Shown here in pieces: positions 1 to 12,172 of a DNA stretch of 64,000 nt. The DNA comes from Choanephora cucurbitarum (Eukaryota > Mucoromycota > Mucoromycetes > Mucorales > Choanephoraceae). The notes beneath the pieces were generated by a model. The model was not told where the DNA came from. It worked only from the letters and a program-made list of their open reading frames with translations, and made no database searches. Each line of letters starts with the position of its first letter. The first letter of the stretch is position 1. The stretch spans positions 124,001-188,000 of the forward strand of contig JAIWNI010000010.1 in the NCBI GenBank assembly GCA_025331435.1, in the 5' to 3' direction. Made by a program: the position numbers and the translations under genes.

Positions 1-1546
1 TGACACATCCGGGATAGTTATGTACAGGGTCGCCGTTACGATGAACTTCTTGAACTTGGGATTGAATGCCCTCAATTAAACGTTTAGAGAGCTTAGATAT
101 ACGAGCATGATCATACTATGCTCAAGTAAAATTAGTCACATGAACACATCTACTACATACAATCAAGCCAATCCTCAGAACCCCTGCACAAAAATCATTG
201 CGAAAACCTTACAGTGTTGATCAGGCAATGATCAACTCATCTTTTTCGTAGCTGATATATCTGTTTTCAAGATACATGAGCCAAGAAAGAGAATAACAGT
301 AACCTTTCGCTCTTTGTACAAGTATATTTTACGATGCCCTTGTTTGGCACGATTCATCATAGGATCAGGTCTTATAGAGAGATAAGGAAGAAAAAAGACT
401 TACCTCCATTTCTTCATGAGCAATTCTACAGGCTTCACCTAAACCAACAACTAAAGGATGAGGAACGGTACCACTTCTGATACCTCTTTCTTGACCACCA
501 CCACTCTGGACAGCCTCTAAACGAACTCTGGGTCTTCTACGAACATATACAGCACCAATACCCTTAGGACCATACAGCTTATGACCAGAGATACTCATCA
601 AATCAATATTCATTGCATTGACATCCATGGGTACTTTGCCAATAGCTTGTGCAGCATCTGTGTGAAAGAAAATCTTCTTAGATCGGCATAGTTTACCAAT
701 TTCTTCAACAGGCTGCATGACACCAATTTCGTTGTTGACAGCCATGATAGAAATGATAGAAGTGTCAGGACGAATTGCTTCCTCTAACTTCTTCATATCT
801 ACACGTCCATTACTTTGAACAGGAAGGTAGGTAACTTCAAAACCTTCTTCTTGTAAGGATCTACAGGACTCCAGGATACATTTGTGTTCCTAAAATTAGG
901 CAATCAGTTGAATAAATGCTTTGCTACAATTTGCCGCTGTCTTCTTACAATTTGAGTTGTAATGATGTGCTTCTTTTTGTTCTTGTAAAATTTGGCGACA
1001 CCCTTAATACTGATGTTGTTTGACTCTGTAGCACCAGAAGTAAAAATGATTTCTTTAGGATCGGCATTGATCAATTTGGCAACATACTAAAATCATACTG
1101 GTTAGACATAAACATATAACAGATAAAATTGTAATTCAGGAAAGAAATAACATACTTCACGAGCTTGTTCGACGGCCTTTTCTGTCTCCCAACCATATTG
1201 ATGAGTTCTTGAGTGAGGATTACCATACAAGTCGGTCATGTAAGGAAGCATTGCATCCAAAACTCGAGGGTCAGTAGGACTAGTTGCTTGCATATCAAGA
1301 TAGATGGGTCTACCAGCTTCTTTGACAGCCTTCGATTCAAAGCCTAAAGAATCTGGAACGCTGTGAATACATAAGAAGCAAAGCACATTAATCAAAATTG
1401 TTACCAGTAGAAGGAGAAACAGTTTCTGTCGCTGCTTGTTGTTGCTTGGTATAGACAGAGAAAGACCTGCTATTGCAAGAAAGAGCTGGCCTTGTGAAGG
1501 ATGAGGTAGGTCTCGCAAGGGAACGCTGCAATATTCTTCTAAGCAT
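1..1546 (-). CDS. NFS1: Mitochondrial cysteine desulfurase, 3' part outside the window
   Basis: PLP enzyme that takes sulfur from cysteine for Fe-S cluster assembly and tRNA thiolation in mitochondria. Exons read on the minus strand are 1405-1546, 1156-1352, 949-1086, 404-889 and <1-115. All introns are GT-AG and the phases agree. The N-terminus ([13 protein letters not shown]) is basic and hydroxylated like a mitochondrial presequence. It is followed by the conserved [17 protein letters not shown] block, the [10 protein letters not shown] loop, the [10 protein letters not shown] motif and the [10 protein letters not shown] segment with the PLP lysine. About 359 residues are visible. The catalytic Cys loop and the C-terminus lie left of base 1; the last visible residues are VHNYPGC. 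The start was chosen at 1546 because it opens the targeting peptide in frame. Identification is secure; exon ends come from splice sites without transcript data. Confidence 0.95.
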
Positions 1547-1689
1547 ATTTTGTGATGAAAAATGAAAAGAGAGATTAAAGATGTTTTTTTTTGCTGTGCG
1601 AATTTAGCATGGTGTGCTCTGAAACCTTATTTTAGCCAAATCAAAGTCACAGCTTAGCTAAATGAGGGCAGATACTTTGGGTGCTACGG

Positions 1690-2944
1690 AGTTATAATAT
1701 TGAAATTGTTGCCTTTGAGTGACAGCTTACAATAGGATCTTTCAGTACGCGGACTTTCGGTAGTCATTAATGCTTTGCTTCTGGGTCGTCTATGGCATTT
1801 GATGCGAGCGATTGTCCTGCATAACCCTTGGTTGAATAAGCTTCGCACAATGTTTCGCAATCTAGCATTACCTTTTTGGCCTAAGCCTAGTTGGAAAGCA
1901 ATATGCCGATCATGGAAACATGATGGATTGAGTATCATCGACCCAAAGGATCAAGCTTGAGCCCTTCATTTGGTCTACCTTAAGCGTCTTAGTTAGAATC
2001 TTATATCAATCGACTTTCTGACACCATGATTGTCCTACTGCTTTTGGACAAACACCGGCCACGTCTCATTCCTTCCGATTTTGATGACTCCTGGGTTGTT
2101 CTGTTCTGCTTTTCGTGTTATTCCTCCAATCTATCATCTTCTACAGTTGATTGACTACCTTCCTCCGTTAGATATGAACGAATTTTGGGCCCTGAAGTGA
2201 TTTCTTAATCCTACCGTTACAAGCTTTGCTTCAGAATCCACCAGCTTCTCTATCGCCTCCACCAAAAGTGCCCTCCCATTATCTGCTCAAGGATTTATTA
2301 TGCTACGATGCTAGTGGTCCCGCATTACTGGCTAGTTGAGCTTACATTTGGCCATTTCTCTCGCTTTTTCTACGTCGTTTTGATGAATTGTTCTTTCAGG
2401 ATCAGGAGAGTGCTTCTACTTGAGTGCTATACCCTAACACCCTTCGCTTCTGTCACTTTGTCGCACCTAGTCCTGTGGTACCGACGCCTAGCTCTTACCC
2501 TCTGCTCTTATCCTACATTCCTACCCTCTGTGACTGGACGATACTGGACGATCGTAGGGGCCCCACTATTGTAATTGAAGCCTCATTGAAAGCCATTCGC
2601 CGGCTTTATACAGCAAAACAATACCCCGTACGGATATTTGTTCCTTTTGTAATACCTCCTTCTATGGCATTACCTGCTCTTCGCTCAAAATTGTTCTGGA
2701 TCCTTTGGTTACCCCCAAAATGCTTTCAATCCATGGTGGTGCTTGCTCTATAGTAGCATTGGAAATGATGCCAAGCTGTATTCTTGGTAAGTAACTTCCA
2801 TCTCTTCTCCTTTGTGTCACTTTTGCGTTATCTCCCCTGAGGATCTTAGCCATTTTTGTGTTGGCTCCCCTTTCAAGTGGGATTTTTGGCAACAGCTTCT
2901 AGTTCTTTCGGGTTTAGAGGAGCAATTTTCATTACCAGCCTTGC
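1690..2944 (+). pseudogene. Decayed non-LTR retrotransposon (LINE) reverse-transcriptase tail
   Basis: The plus strand at about 1760-1990 reads LLGRLWHLMRAI...NPWLNKLRTMFRNLALPFW...CRSWKHDGLSIIDPKDQA, a stop, then ALHLVYLKRL in the same frame. This resembles the region just after the RT domain of LINE ORF2 proteins, where a W-hydrophobic-C-GG/DG-L-x-I-x-DP-x-x-Q pattern is common. Downstream to about 2940 only broken frames with many stops remain. No RT catalytic YxDD block or poly-A tail was recognised. The relic runs into the repeat at 2945-3187, which has a second copy at 16246-16480 and is probably part of the same element family. Family assignment is by pattern memory only. Confidence 0.55.
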
Positions 2945-3187
2945 TGTGGGTCGGTTTATAGTGAGCATTCAAAAAGATATATGACTGAATCGTAGGATGA
3001 GAAACTCAGTTATTTAACCCAGTAGAATATCAACATTCAATGGGCTCTAGAAAGGAGGGTCAAAAGAGCATTGTAAAGGGATGCTACTACTCACTTCAGA
3101 GCATGCCTTGGTGCTACTTATCGCGACGATTTTGGCTTTTTTCTTCTGAGAAGGAAAGGCCCAAAAGTACCTTGAAAACAATCTAAA
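2945..3187 (+). repeat. Dispersed repeat copy 1 (probable LINE 3' segment)
   Basis: About 240 bp here align with 16246-16480 in the same orientation. Both copies translate similarly in one frame: HSKRYMTES then WALERRVKRAL here, HSKRFMAET then WALERRVKQVL in the other. Each is interrupted by stops, at shared and at private positions. Protein-level similarity between decayed copies suggests a once-coding element end. This copy directly follows the LINE relic. Confidence 0.7.
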
Positions 3188-3190
3188 ACT

Positions 3191-4945
3191 AACTATTTGT
3201 TTCTTGAAAAACGGTTATAAACCGCAAAATTTGTCATGCTGAGGTTAACTCGTGATGGTGATATCAAGCGCAACACCTTTTTTATCGATTGTAAAGGCGT
3301 TTCTGCTATCGAAAATCACTTTTGTTGATCAATGGTATGTGTACCTGAAATGCAAAAGAGTATAGTATTTTTCAAGCTACCATTGGTATAGATGCAAACA
3401 ATTATACAAGATTATTTTATTCTATGGTCCCAACAGACGATAACACCCAAGCACGATTTATATGCAGTACAATGCTTGCTTTATTCATGCTTTTAATTGA
3501 AGCAAACATAAAGAGACTTTAAAAGAAAAGAAAGCTAACATAACACATGATGAATAGTTACTCTTTCTAATCGTATTCACTATGAACAGTTAGAAATAAA
3601 AGCGGTAGTACTCTTAAATTCAATACAATATCTCCATCACACAAATAACTTTTGTGCAGCTGCAATGAGGCTTGAGCAACAAGATTTGACCTTTTTAGGT
3701 TTATCTTGGTCGAGGGCAGCAAGCTCAATAAAGTACAAGGTTAAGTCACAAAATAATTAGATGATGCGTATGTGTCGCTGATGTTTGATACAATCAAGAG
3801 CTCCAACAAAACGATAGATGGAAAAGTCGCTAAATCAGTCTATGTAACTACAGCTAAAATCTTGCAAGAAGAAAAATGCATTTGAACATATGTCGCTGAT
3901 TGAAGTTATGCTTGATGCTGCATGAATGGCGGTTGGAGACATGAAGCAAAAATAATTAATGTAACTACTGTTGCCATTCTAAAAATCCAAAAAAAAAAAC
4001 TGAAACAAATCGAGTTAATGCTTGTATTGGCAGCACCGGCTGCTGTGCCTAGATGTCGTTGATAGGACTAAATCTCACCTTGGGTATGTTGCTTTGGCAA
4101 GAGCCTAGGCCATTAGAGCCTGTTGTTATTGTTGTTGTTGTTGCTGATTTCGTAGTGACGGCAATTGTCTAGTCTTGAGTTTATAAACGCTATGCTTAAG
4201 AAAAGAGAGAAACATTGTTGGACCTGAAGTAATGTTCTCTTTCGCAACTCGCGAGACCTAATGTGCTTGTGAAAAGATCTTGAGTGGATATGAGCTTGAG
4301 TGTAGTTCTGAATGGTCAAGCATGAGGTAGAGTACTTGCATGTGTTTTAATGTGTGTATCGAACGAATCAGCCTTGTAGATCGTTTGCCATAGCCCTTTT
4401 TCCTGTCTGATTTATATCTTATGGTGTACTCTCTTTAGAATAACCAGCTCACTCATGGTAATAGGCAGTCAGAATAAAGAAAGGACGAAGATGAGGGGAT
4501 TGTATGTCTTACTGAGAAAAGGAAGTAAATTGTAGAGGGTAAAGATAGAGGTTGTTTGCTCAACCATGCTTGTAGTTTTGAATAAGTATCAAATCAATCC
4601 CTTCCAGTAAGCAATACCACAAGCTATAGCTAAGTCCAATGTCAGTGTTCTCTTTTCACGCAGACCAATGCTGCTAAAAAAAGTTTTTTCTTTACATTCA
4701 AAATGAGCATGATTCAGAAAATCAGCGACAACATCTTTTCTTGTCAATCTTAACAAAAAGATCCATCATACTCTGGAGAAATATGGTAATACTATGCACT
4801 CATTGTCTTGTTATGTAGTTTCTTTTGGATTGTATTGTACATTGAATCAAAAGAATAAGGTGAAGGATGTACACCTTTTCTTTTCCTTTTTTTGTTTTAT
4901 TTTATTTGTTGAGATTGCTTTTGCTTAAGAAAATGTAGACATAAC
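3191..4945. other. Intergenic, no supported gene
   Basis: AT-rich spacer with stops in all frames. A short TTG-type microsatellite lies at about 4121-4145. On the minus strand at about 3740-3640 a coding-looking end reads ELAALDQDKPKKVKSCC...LIAAAQKLFV before a stop, but I could not build upstream exons for it. Nothing else was recognised. Confidence 0.5.
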
Positions 4946-6196
4946 TTAAAGAGCAGAAGCACCAGTAATAATATCAATCAATTCGTTAGTAATAACGGCT
5001 TGACGACCACGGTTGAAAGTCATGGTCAACTTGTTAATCATTTCACCAGCGTTCTTGGTAGCGTTCTCCATAGCAGCACGCTTAGCACTCATTTCAGAGG
5101 CATGACCTTCAGCCATAGCCCAGTAGACACTGTTGGCGAAAGTGAATTCTTGGAGGTTAGCAAGAACATCGTCTTCAATTTCGTAAACAGCAAAGTTGGG
5201 AGAGCTCTTGAAGGCATCTTGAGAGAAGGCAGGGATGATTTCAGCTTCGTAAGAGACAACAGAGTTGAACTTGTTGTAAACAATGTTGGCAGCGTCAAAT
5301 TCAACTTCAGAGGACTTGATGATGTCGACAATGGAAGCAGCTTCTTCAAAGGTAGGGATGTCCTTACCGATTTGGTTGAAAGTGAGACGGATGTTCTTAC
5401 GGACAACACGACTCAATTGAGCCTTGGGCTTATCACCGAGGATGACAAGGTCAGATTCGGGGCTTGCAGCAATGGCTCTACGGGTGGCCTTGGAGATGCT
5501 GGAGTGGATACCACCACAGAGACCACGGTCAGAAGAAGAAGCGATGTAGAGAGTCTTGGCATCATCAGCAACCTTGGTTTCGGCGCTTTCAAAGAGAGCT
5601 ATGAAAAGAAAGCGTTTGTTGAGTTAGCTCAAATTCCACTTCTTTCATTTCCATTTTGTATTTAAAATGATGAATCATATACAAAAAAAGAAAGTGTCAA
5701 CCCTATCACTTTCCCCCCTCACTCGCTCTCTCGCTCGCTGTTATTCTGCATCTCGCGTCCATTTCTCGCTTCATACCCCCCAGCACGCAAGTCTTTTCAC
5801 TGATCAATCTGAATACATACAGTTAGAGGCTTGACCGAAAACACGGGCAGCTTCCATGTTACGTTGAGCCTTGTTGACCTTGGTAGAGGCAATCATCTTC
5901 ATGGACTTGGTGATCTTTTCGATGTTTTGAACAGACTTCAAACGTTGTTGAACTATAGTTTGGTTAGCGTCTTAAAGTATATAGCAAGCCTATTGTCTTT
6001 GCATCTTACTTTCTTTAAGAGTGGCCATGTTACGGACCTGAGCGCTACATGGTAACAAATTAAAGTGAGTATTCTATCAACTACAAGACAAAAAGCCTAT
6101 ACACGTATTCAAAACAAATTATCTCAAGGCTCTTATCACTTACCCCATAGGAGCCTTGCAGGCACGAACAGTTTGACGAGTGACGGGAGCCAACAT
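4946..6196 (-). CDS. ATP3: Mitochondrial F1Fo-ATP synthase subunit gamma
   Basis: Central rotor stalk of the F1 sector, coupling proton-driven rotation to ATP synthesis in the mitochondrial matrix. The join is 6144-6196, 6010-6044, 5821-5952 and 4946-5598, giving 290 residues, the usual length for a fungal precursor. The N-terminus MLAPVTRQTVRACKAPM is a likely import signal. The N-terminal helix reads IEKITKSMKMIASTKVNKAQ, the core has SDRGLCGGIHSSI, and the C-terminal helix MENATKNAGEMINKL...FNRGRQAVITNELIDIITGASAL is the family signature. Two exons are very short (53 and 35 bp) and the joins keep phase throughout. The 222-bp third intron is strongly CT-rich on the plus strand. Start 6196 is the only ATG that opens the presequence. 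Confidence 0.96.
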
Positions 6197-7080
6197 GTTG
6201 TTAAAATCAAGTAAGACGGAAGGGAAAAGTTGGTTCTAATTTTTTCACTTTTTTTTACACCTGGGTGAGGCGTATGGCAGCCAGCCTATAAAAGATTGGC
6301 TACTGACCCCCAAAATAGTGATGTCACCTTCTTTTTTTTTCGATGCTGTGACTTTTTGACTGAGTTATTGCCTTTTTTTTTGTTTAAATAAAAAAAAGAA
6401 AATTAGTGTTTGAGCACTGCACAACAAGTATTTTAACACCTGTATAAGTTGGAACTCTGTTTCTTTTCTTTTTTGAATGATTCCAAAATAAAAGCCTTTT
6501 TCCTTCTCCTATGTACATCTTGTTATTGTTAGAACAAAGTAAAAACTATCAATCTACCATAAGCTAGAAAGAAAAACGAATAGACCTTATTGAAGTAGTT
6601 TTGATGGCTTTGCTTGATTTTGTGGTAATAGAACTTCTTCTATTTTGACTTGAATTGTAAATATTTAACCGTAAGATGACACAAGTAGTAAAAGATTCAA
6701 ACAGTCGAAATACTGTATGCCCATATAATTTGATTAATTGTTTGGAGTACCTGCCTACTTGTTGAGCTTGCCACTATTGGTTCTTTAATTTTTTATGCAT
6801 AAACTCCAATTTAATTATTCTCTCCCTTTTTTTTTTTTTTTTAAAAAACACAAAGAAAGCAAACATAGAAAAAGTGCGTGTGTGTGTGTGCGATGCGTGA
6901 TAAGCTTCTGGCTAGAGCAACTCCTGTTGACTTTAGTTATCCTCAACTTCAAAAAAAGACAAAGAACGGTAAAGCACTAAATTGGCTTATAAAAAGAGCT
7001 TTTCAGTTAATCTTCATTTCTCTCTTGAAATAGACTACAACCCAACATCGCCTTATAGCTTCTATTCAAAACTCGCTGCC
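6197..7080. promoter_or_regulatory. Shared upstream region between ATP3 (-) and the Ulp1-like gene (+)
   Basis: An 884-bp divergent intergenic region with many poly-T and poly-A tracts (for example at 6360-6410 and 6825-6845) and a short GT microsatellite at about 6879-6890. It must hold both promoters. No specific factor site was recognised and no coding exon was seen. Confidence 0.5.
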
Positions 7081-8179
7081 ATGTCATCTATAGAAAAGGA
7101 AAAGGGACCAGCCGAAATATACGAAATCAAACAAGACGAAAAGAAAGAAGAAAAGGACGAGTTTGATGGGCTTTTGGAGCGACTGAACTCATTGACAGTA
7201 GTAGATGCACCAACTCAAATGGAACATCAAAAGACAAAGGTAAAAAATAAAGATCAGAAAAAGAAAAAAAAAGAAGCACAACTAACTGTTTTTAGTTTCT
7301 TGATCTGAGGTCGAGTATACTTGATGTAAGTTTGATGCCGGGTTTCGTTACTGCTCGACTTATAGCTCTACTTAGATCCTAGCCGAACCTCATCTCCAAT
7401 CAACACGGTTCGAACAACGATGGAAAGAATCGGCAATACCCAAGCGAGTAGAGACAGTAAAGCCCTTGACAGAAAAAGAGAATCAGCTAGTGGATCGACT
7501 GTTTCAAAAGGGACAATCAGGTCAAGTAGCTGAACTTAGAAATGCCATGGTCAGCTATAAGGATATCCACCGACTCTATCCAGAGACCTGGCTTAACGAT
7601 GAAATCATCAATTTCTACTTTGAATTGATTGCTGAAAGAGCCAACAAGATAGATCAACTACCACAGATACACTGCTTTAACACTTTCTTCTGCTCTACCC
7701 TTAGAGATCAGGGCTATGCTAAAGTAAGAAGATGGACAAAACGTGTAAGTTTGCTGAGCAGTCCAACCTCAAGAGAAGACTAATTATATATCGAATAGGT
7801 GGATGTGTTTAAAAAAGATTTACTCTTTGTGCCCATTAATCAATCCTATCATTGGGTATTGGGTGTGATGGATATAAAGAACAAAAAGGTGTGTGTGTAT
7901 GATTCTTTACATGGCAATCATGACCGCACGTTAGATCTGTTTCTGGATTATTTGGAAAAAGAGCATTTAGACAAAAAGAAAGAACCACTGGATACATCTG
8001 ACTGGACAAAAGAGACACCTAAAGATATCCCTCGTCAAGAAAACATGTCTGATTGTGGTGCATTTACCTGTACATTTGCTGAAAGGCTTTCGAGAGCAGT
8101 GCCCTTCCATTTCTCACAGAAGGATATGACCACAATTCGAAGACGTATGGCTCTCAATATTGTAAATAAAGCTATTTGA
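7081..8179 (+). CDS. Ulp1/SENP-type SUMO protease
   Basis: C48 cysteine protease expected to mature SUMO and remove it from targets, usually in the nucleus or at its envelope. The join is 7081-7239, 7296-7325 (a 30-bp exon), 7376-7744 and 7799-8179, giving 312 residues. The short N-terminal half is charged and Lys/Glu-rich (KEEKDEFDGLLERLNSL). The catalytic domain occupies roughly the last 200 residues: YPETWLNDEIINFY is the Ulp1 entry motif, SYHWVLGVMD carries the catalytic His, VYDSL the Asp, RQENMSDCG the Gln and nucleophile Cys. The start at 7081 follows an in-frame leader without a better ATG. It is shorter than yeast Ulp1, closer to a compact SENP1/2-like or SENP8-like enzyme, so substrate class (SUMO versus NEDD8) is inferred. 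Confidence 0.92.
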
Positions 8180-9662
8180 TTTTCTCTTTCTTTTCTTAAA
8201 TTATACTATGGCCTTCTGAAAATTCATGCCGAGTCACTATGTGCTATAAAACTTCTCTTTTAGAATGGCTAATGTATATGAAAACATCCATCTCTTTGAT
8301 GTCTTTAGTCTCTTTCTTTCTTTGGTGTTCAGACATAGGCTATTAGTTAAATTGGTTGTGGCAAACCATAAGAAATTTCAACCCATCTTAAGCAGAGCAT
8401 ACCCGAAATAATTAAGTATGTAGATTGCTGAATAGAAATGTTCACTGCTTATGGTAGAAGCCAGTCGAGCAGCACTATTCTTTTGCTTGATTCTAATTAT
8501 ACTACAGTCAAATTAGCCGCTGCTCTGGAGAATCACAAGATCTCAGTGACCCTGAACATAGATGCTGTCTATGCAACAGCGCGGATAGGCTACCAAGCAA
8601 TAAATATGGGCAATGACAGACGTATGTTCTTTAATGAAGGCATAACCTATAGTATACATTGCCTTGTAGAGTCAGCTATCATGTACAATACAATGGAAAG
8701 CAGATAGTATTATCATGTACAATAGTCGCTTTATTTAAGAATGTGCATATTCTTGAGAAACACACTATTATATTGAGCATACTCTTAAATCAAACACTCT
8801 TAAATCGATCGATTACTGTATCCCATATTGTGCCTCCCTATGGTCATGTACAGATAAAAGCTTAAATTTAAGTAACCATATCTATATAGTAAGCTTACTA
8901 TCAATCTATTACAAGTTGCTGCGCTATAATAGCCCAAGTTCTCATAAAATTATAATACTTTATGGTTGTAATGAACAATAAGCGTATTCATTATTTTTTT
9001 ATCTCACTTTTCTAATATGAATTGTTTTGATTTATCGACCCAAGTTACAATGCATTAAGTACAAATGCCAGTGCGTTCAATTTATATCAAGATACCTGAA
9101 GGAGTTTTAGATTTCCTCAAGTAGGCCTCCTCAAACATGAACAATAAATATTGAGCAAGTCGCTCTCATTTCTTTTTGGAAACCAGAAGTGATTCAATCT
9201 GAAAGTATCGTTTCCAAGGCTTGGTCAGTATCAGTATCATTATGTACTTGATCAAATGTTTCTTGTAGGAAGCAACGATGTATGTTTGACTCAATCAATC
9301 GCTGAATTTCGATTGTAGAGGATAATATATATAAAACAAAAATCAAACAAAATATGATAAGAAAAGTGTTCGTTCTCACCAATTCAATCAGTTAAAAAAC
9401 AAGCATAATCTTACTATAATGAGAATTGATTAGAATAGAACCAAGCAGAACTATGTGTATATCCCTCATAGTTAAGTGACATCCTGATTACTTACTGAAA
9501 CATTCTACTTTAGAGTGATAAGAGTTAGTTCTTCTTCATCTGCTTGCGCTGCCATTAGTCCTGATAGCCTGGAGGACAGAAACATATTATTCACAGCAAG
9601 CATTAGAGTAAATACAGATATAGGTCAGCATAGTGCCTGAATTGCAAGTTCATATAATAGTA
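8180..9662. other. Intergenic region left of the Tc1 element
   Basis: AT-rich DNA with no convincing exon. The 89-codon frame at 8438-8707 has no recognised motif and its end runs up to a MITE, so I did not call it. The MITE at 8718-8820 is listed separately. Confidence 0.5.
8718..8820 (+). mobile_element. MITE, family B copy 1
   Basis: A 103-bp segment beginning TACAATAGTCGC and ending GATTACTGTA, so it is bounded by TA and its ends are roughly inverted (TACARTAGTC against GAYTACTGTA). It aligns along its length with 21238-21339. Internally it holds several TTTAAGA/TCTTAAA words. Size, TA borders and two dispersed copies fit a Tc1/mariner-type non-autonomous element. Confidence 0.65.
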
Positions 9663-10995
9663 CAGTCACCCAAAGAAAGTTTTGTGGGATTTCAAAACCC
9701 GACATGGTCTTCTCAACGATCATGACTATGTTAGCCTTAAAACTTTCGTTTAGTCATTAAGCAACTCACAATTTAAGAATAAATATCCTTGAATGTAAAC
9801 TTCAGTTTTGCTTTGGAAACAAAAGAAATGTATTCAATATATTAAAATGTTTTTATTAGAGCACTAATATTTTGTAGGGCCCCCTTTAGCATTAATCACT
9901 TCTTGCATGCGCCTGGGCATGCTTTCAATGAGCCGATTGATTTCATCTATAGATACTTTGTTCCAAGCATCGTGGAGCATATCTTCATGGTTTTTTCTTC
10001 CACGAAAGTTGATCCATTCTTCATGGAAGAATCCTTTCATTCTCATCCATATATTCTCAATAGGATTGAGATCTGGTGATTGAGGAGGCCAGCATAACTT
10101 CTCAATACCATTGGATATTTTCCAACTACTGGACTCTTTTGATGTGTGTGGTCGTGCATTGTCTTCCATCAAAACAGCGCCGGGAACACTTCGATAAAAG
10201 TCCAGCAACACCGGTTGATAGACATACTGGATCATCTCTGCAGATTTCACCTTATGTATGGGGAAAATCACCAAACGCGACTTCCTATCACCACAAATAG
10301 CACCCCATACCATGTAGGTAGTCCTACCACTACTAAACGATGGTTGCACGCATTCTGGTTTGTATCTCTCCCCGGGTTCTCTCCATACTTTTACCTTCTT
10401 CGGATTTTTACCAACCTCAAATGAAGACTCATCAGAGAAAATGACCTGCTTCCACTGGTCAACTGTCCAATCCTTATGCTGTTTTGCAAAGTTGAGCCTC
10501 TTTGCTCTGTTCACATCACTTATAAAAGGTTTTTTTGTGGCTACCCTACTTCTGAGGTTCATCTCATGAAGTGCCTTGGAGATGGTGAGGGTGGAAACTT
10601 TGGTAGGTAACTCCTGTTGGAGTTGCATAAGTGTTCTAGTCCGGTCTTGCTTCACAGCTCTCTTCAAGATAACCTTAACTCTATCGTTGATCGCTTTTGG
10701 ACGTCCAGAGGCTTTCAAAGAGTGAACGGTACCTCGAGATTCGAAGTTGTGGCAAGTTCGTCTTACAGTTTCAGGTGAAAGTTGGAGATCGCGAGCTATT
10801 TAGCCGTAGGAATGGCCTAAATTTTTGCGTTCAACAATCTTAATTCTTGTTTCAGGAGTCAAGCGAGACATTCTAATCGTTTTTATTTGCAGTTTATTAG
10901 AAATAAAAAGAGTTTGTATAGTAATGTTCGAAGGAGGAACCTTCATCAATAGTTTTCGGATTTTGAAATCCCACAAAACTTTCTTTGGGTGACTG
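9663..10995 (-). mobile_element. Tc1-like DNA transposon, complete with both terminal repeats
   Basis: A 1333-bp element bounded by TA on both sides (9661-9662 and 10996-10997). The terminal inverted repeats, 9663-9702 and 10956-10995, start CAGTCACCCAAAG and differ at one of 40 positions. One transposase reading frame lies inside on the minus strand. Near-identical ends indicate a recent insertion. Confidence 0.93.
9864..10871 (-). pseudogene. Tc1/mariner transposase with a single in-frame stop
   Basis: DD34E transposase that would cut and paste the surrounding element at TA sites. The frame runs from ATG at 10871 to the stop at 9864 (336 codons). One TAA at codon 24 (10800-10802) follows the residues ERKNLGHSYG. 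The N-terminus has an HTH (MSRLTPETRIKIVER, then IARDLQLSPETVRR). Catalytic residues are present: SDES, MEDNARPH, and NPIENIW 34 residues after the second Asp. No frameshift was seen. Internal ATGs could still produce a protein lacking the first DNA-binding helices, but it would probably not bind the ends properly. The TAA may derive from CAA or GAA, as expected from a recent hit or a C-to-T change. Confidence 0.9.
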
Positions 10996-11230
10996 TACAT
11001 AAGCTCTAGAAAGCAAAAAGGAAAAAAAATAACAATCTTAGAGAAGAACATAAAGCTATAAATAGATTGCTTGATTGAGCTAAGCACATAACCATGCTTG
11101 GAGACAAACTTGTTGCCAAGGAAATTTGACATAAAACAAAAAAAATCATAAAGAAAATGCTCGACATAACCAACAGCTGAACCTGCATATAAAGAATTGC
11201 TTCTCTATCATGATAAACTTTATTGAGGTA

Positions 11231-11417
11231 CAGTCGTCCCCCGATTTAGGAAACGAAATTTAGGGAGCAATTTTGATTTAGGGAATGGTCTTGAGGGAAC
11301 CAAAGTTTGATTAACGCTGGACATTCCCTGTTATTGCTTTGTAAAATAAGGATCGACATTGGTTCAGGGAACAGTGTCGAAGGAACCAAGACCGCACCTT
11401 AAATCGGGAGATGACTG
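11231..11417 (+). mobile_element. MITE, family A (187 bp)
   Basis: Starts CAGTCGTCCCCCGATTTAGG and ends with the inverse (TTAAATCGGGAGATGACTG), flanked by TA at 11229-11230 and 11418-11419. The interior repeats the AGGGAA/TTCCCT words several times. No coding capacity. The ends match the 69-bp element at 48002-48070, and they resemble pogo/Tigger-type termini, which is an inference from general knowledge of that superfamily. Confidence 0.85.
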
Positions 11418-12172
11418 TATACCTCTTATTCTCATCTTGAAAACAAAGAGAGTATGTGGCGTCTAAAGCAATATGTCCATCCAATTGAATTTCAGGGGAA
11501 ACCTAATTTGTTTTTTTTTGAGATAAGAAAGGAATGCAAACTAAAAGGATATTTGAGACTCTTAAATAATAGACACTATTGGGGTTAGTGAGGTAAAGGT
11601 TTGTTTGTTTGTTTTTCTTGTCAGTCAATGAAGAGATGAAAAGCCTGTATTGTGTCTATATCAAACATTCGTTTTTCTAGTTAGAGTCTAATTGAGGCCT
11701 TCTAACAGAGAATTACAGCATATGAAATAGCTTGTACAGAAGACAGGAAAGTCTAGAACAATGCTTTATTACAATGTTTATAAACAAAAACAAATTAGTT
11801 TGTTCGACAAAGAGTTTCCCTAAAGGCAAAAGTCCGAACTTGTATGCATCCAGGAAAAAAAAAGAAAGTTTCCTCTTGATCAAACAAAGAAAAGAGACAG
11901 TGAGGGTACCTTTGAAATGTATGGTAGTACAACCTTAAAAACTAACTTAAAATCTAGAAAAGGAAGCACAGACCAATCTTTAGCATATGAAAATCAACAT
12001 AGGCTACACACATATCATCTGAAGATTTCACATAATAAACAAGAAACAGTCCACCTATTCAAAACACAAACAACAATATACCCGTTTCATGTTTAAGCAA
12101 TTGATAGACATTTACTAAAGGAGCAAAAGACGAACAAAAGATGATTGAGCTTATCTTTTGTATGGATATAGC

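Noticed and set aside
3640..3745. Minus-strand coding-like end (LDQDKPKKVKSCC)
   Set aside because: A stop and an acceptor-like site are present, but no upstream exon with phase and motif support could be found in 3750-4300.
5000..5665. 221-codon plus-strand frame across ATP3
   Set aside because: Antisense shadow of the biased ATP3 coding exon on the minus strand.
8438..8707. 89-codon plus-strand frame
   Set aside because: No motif, no promoter, and its end lies at a MITE border; composition is like the spacer.
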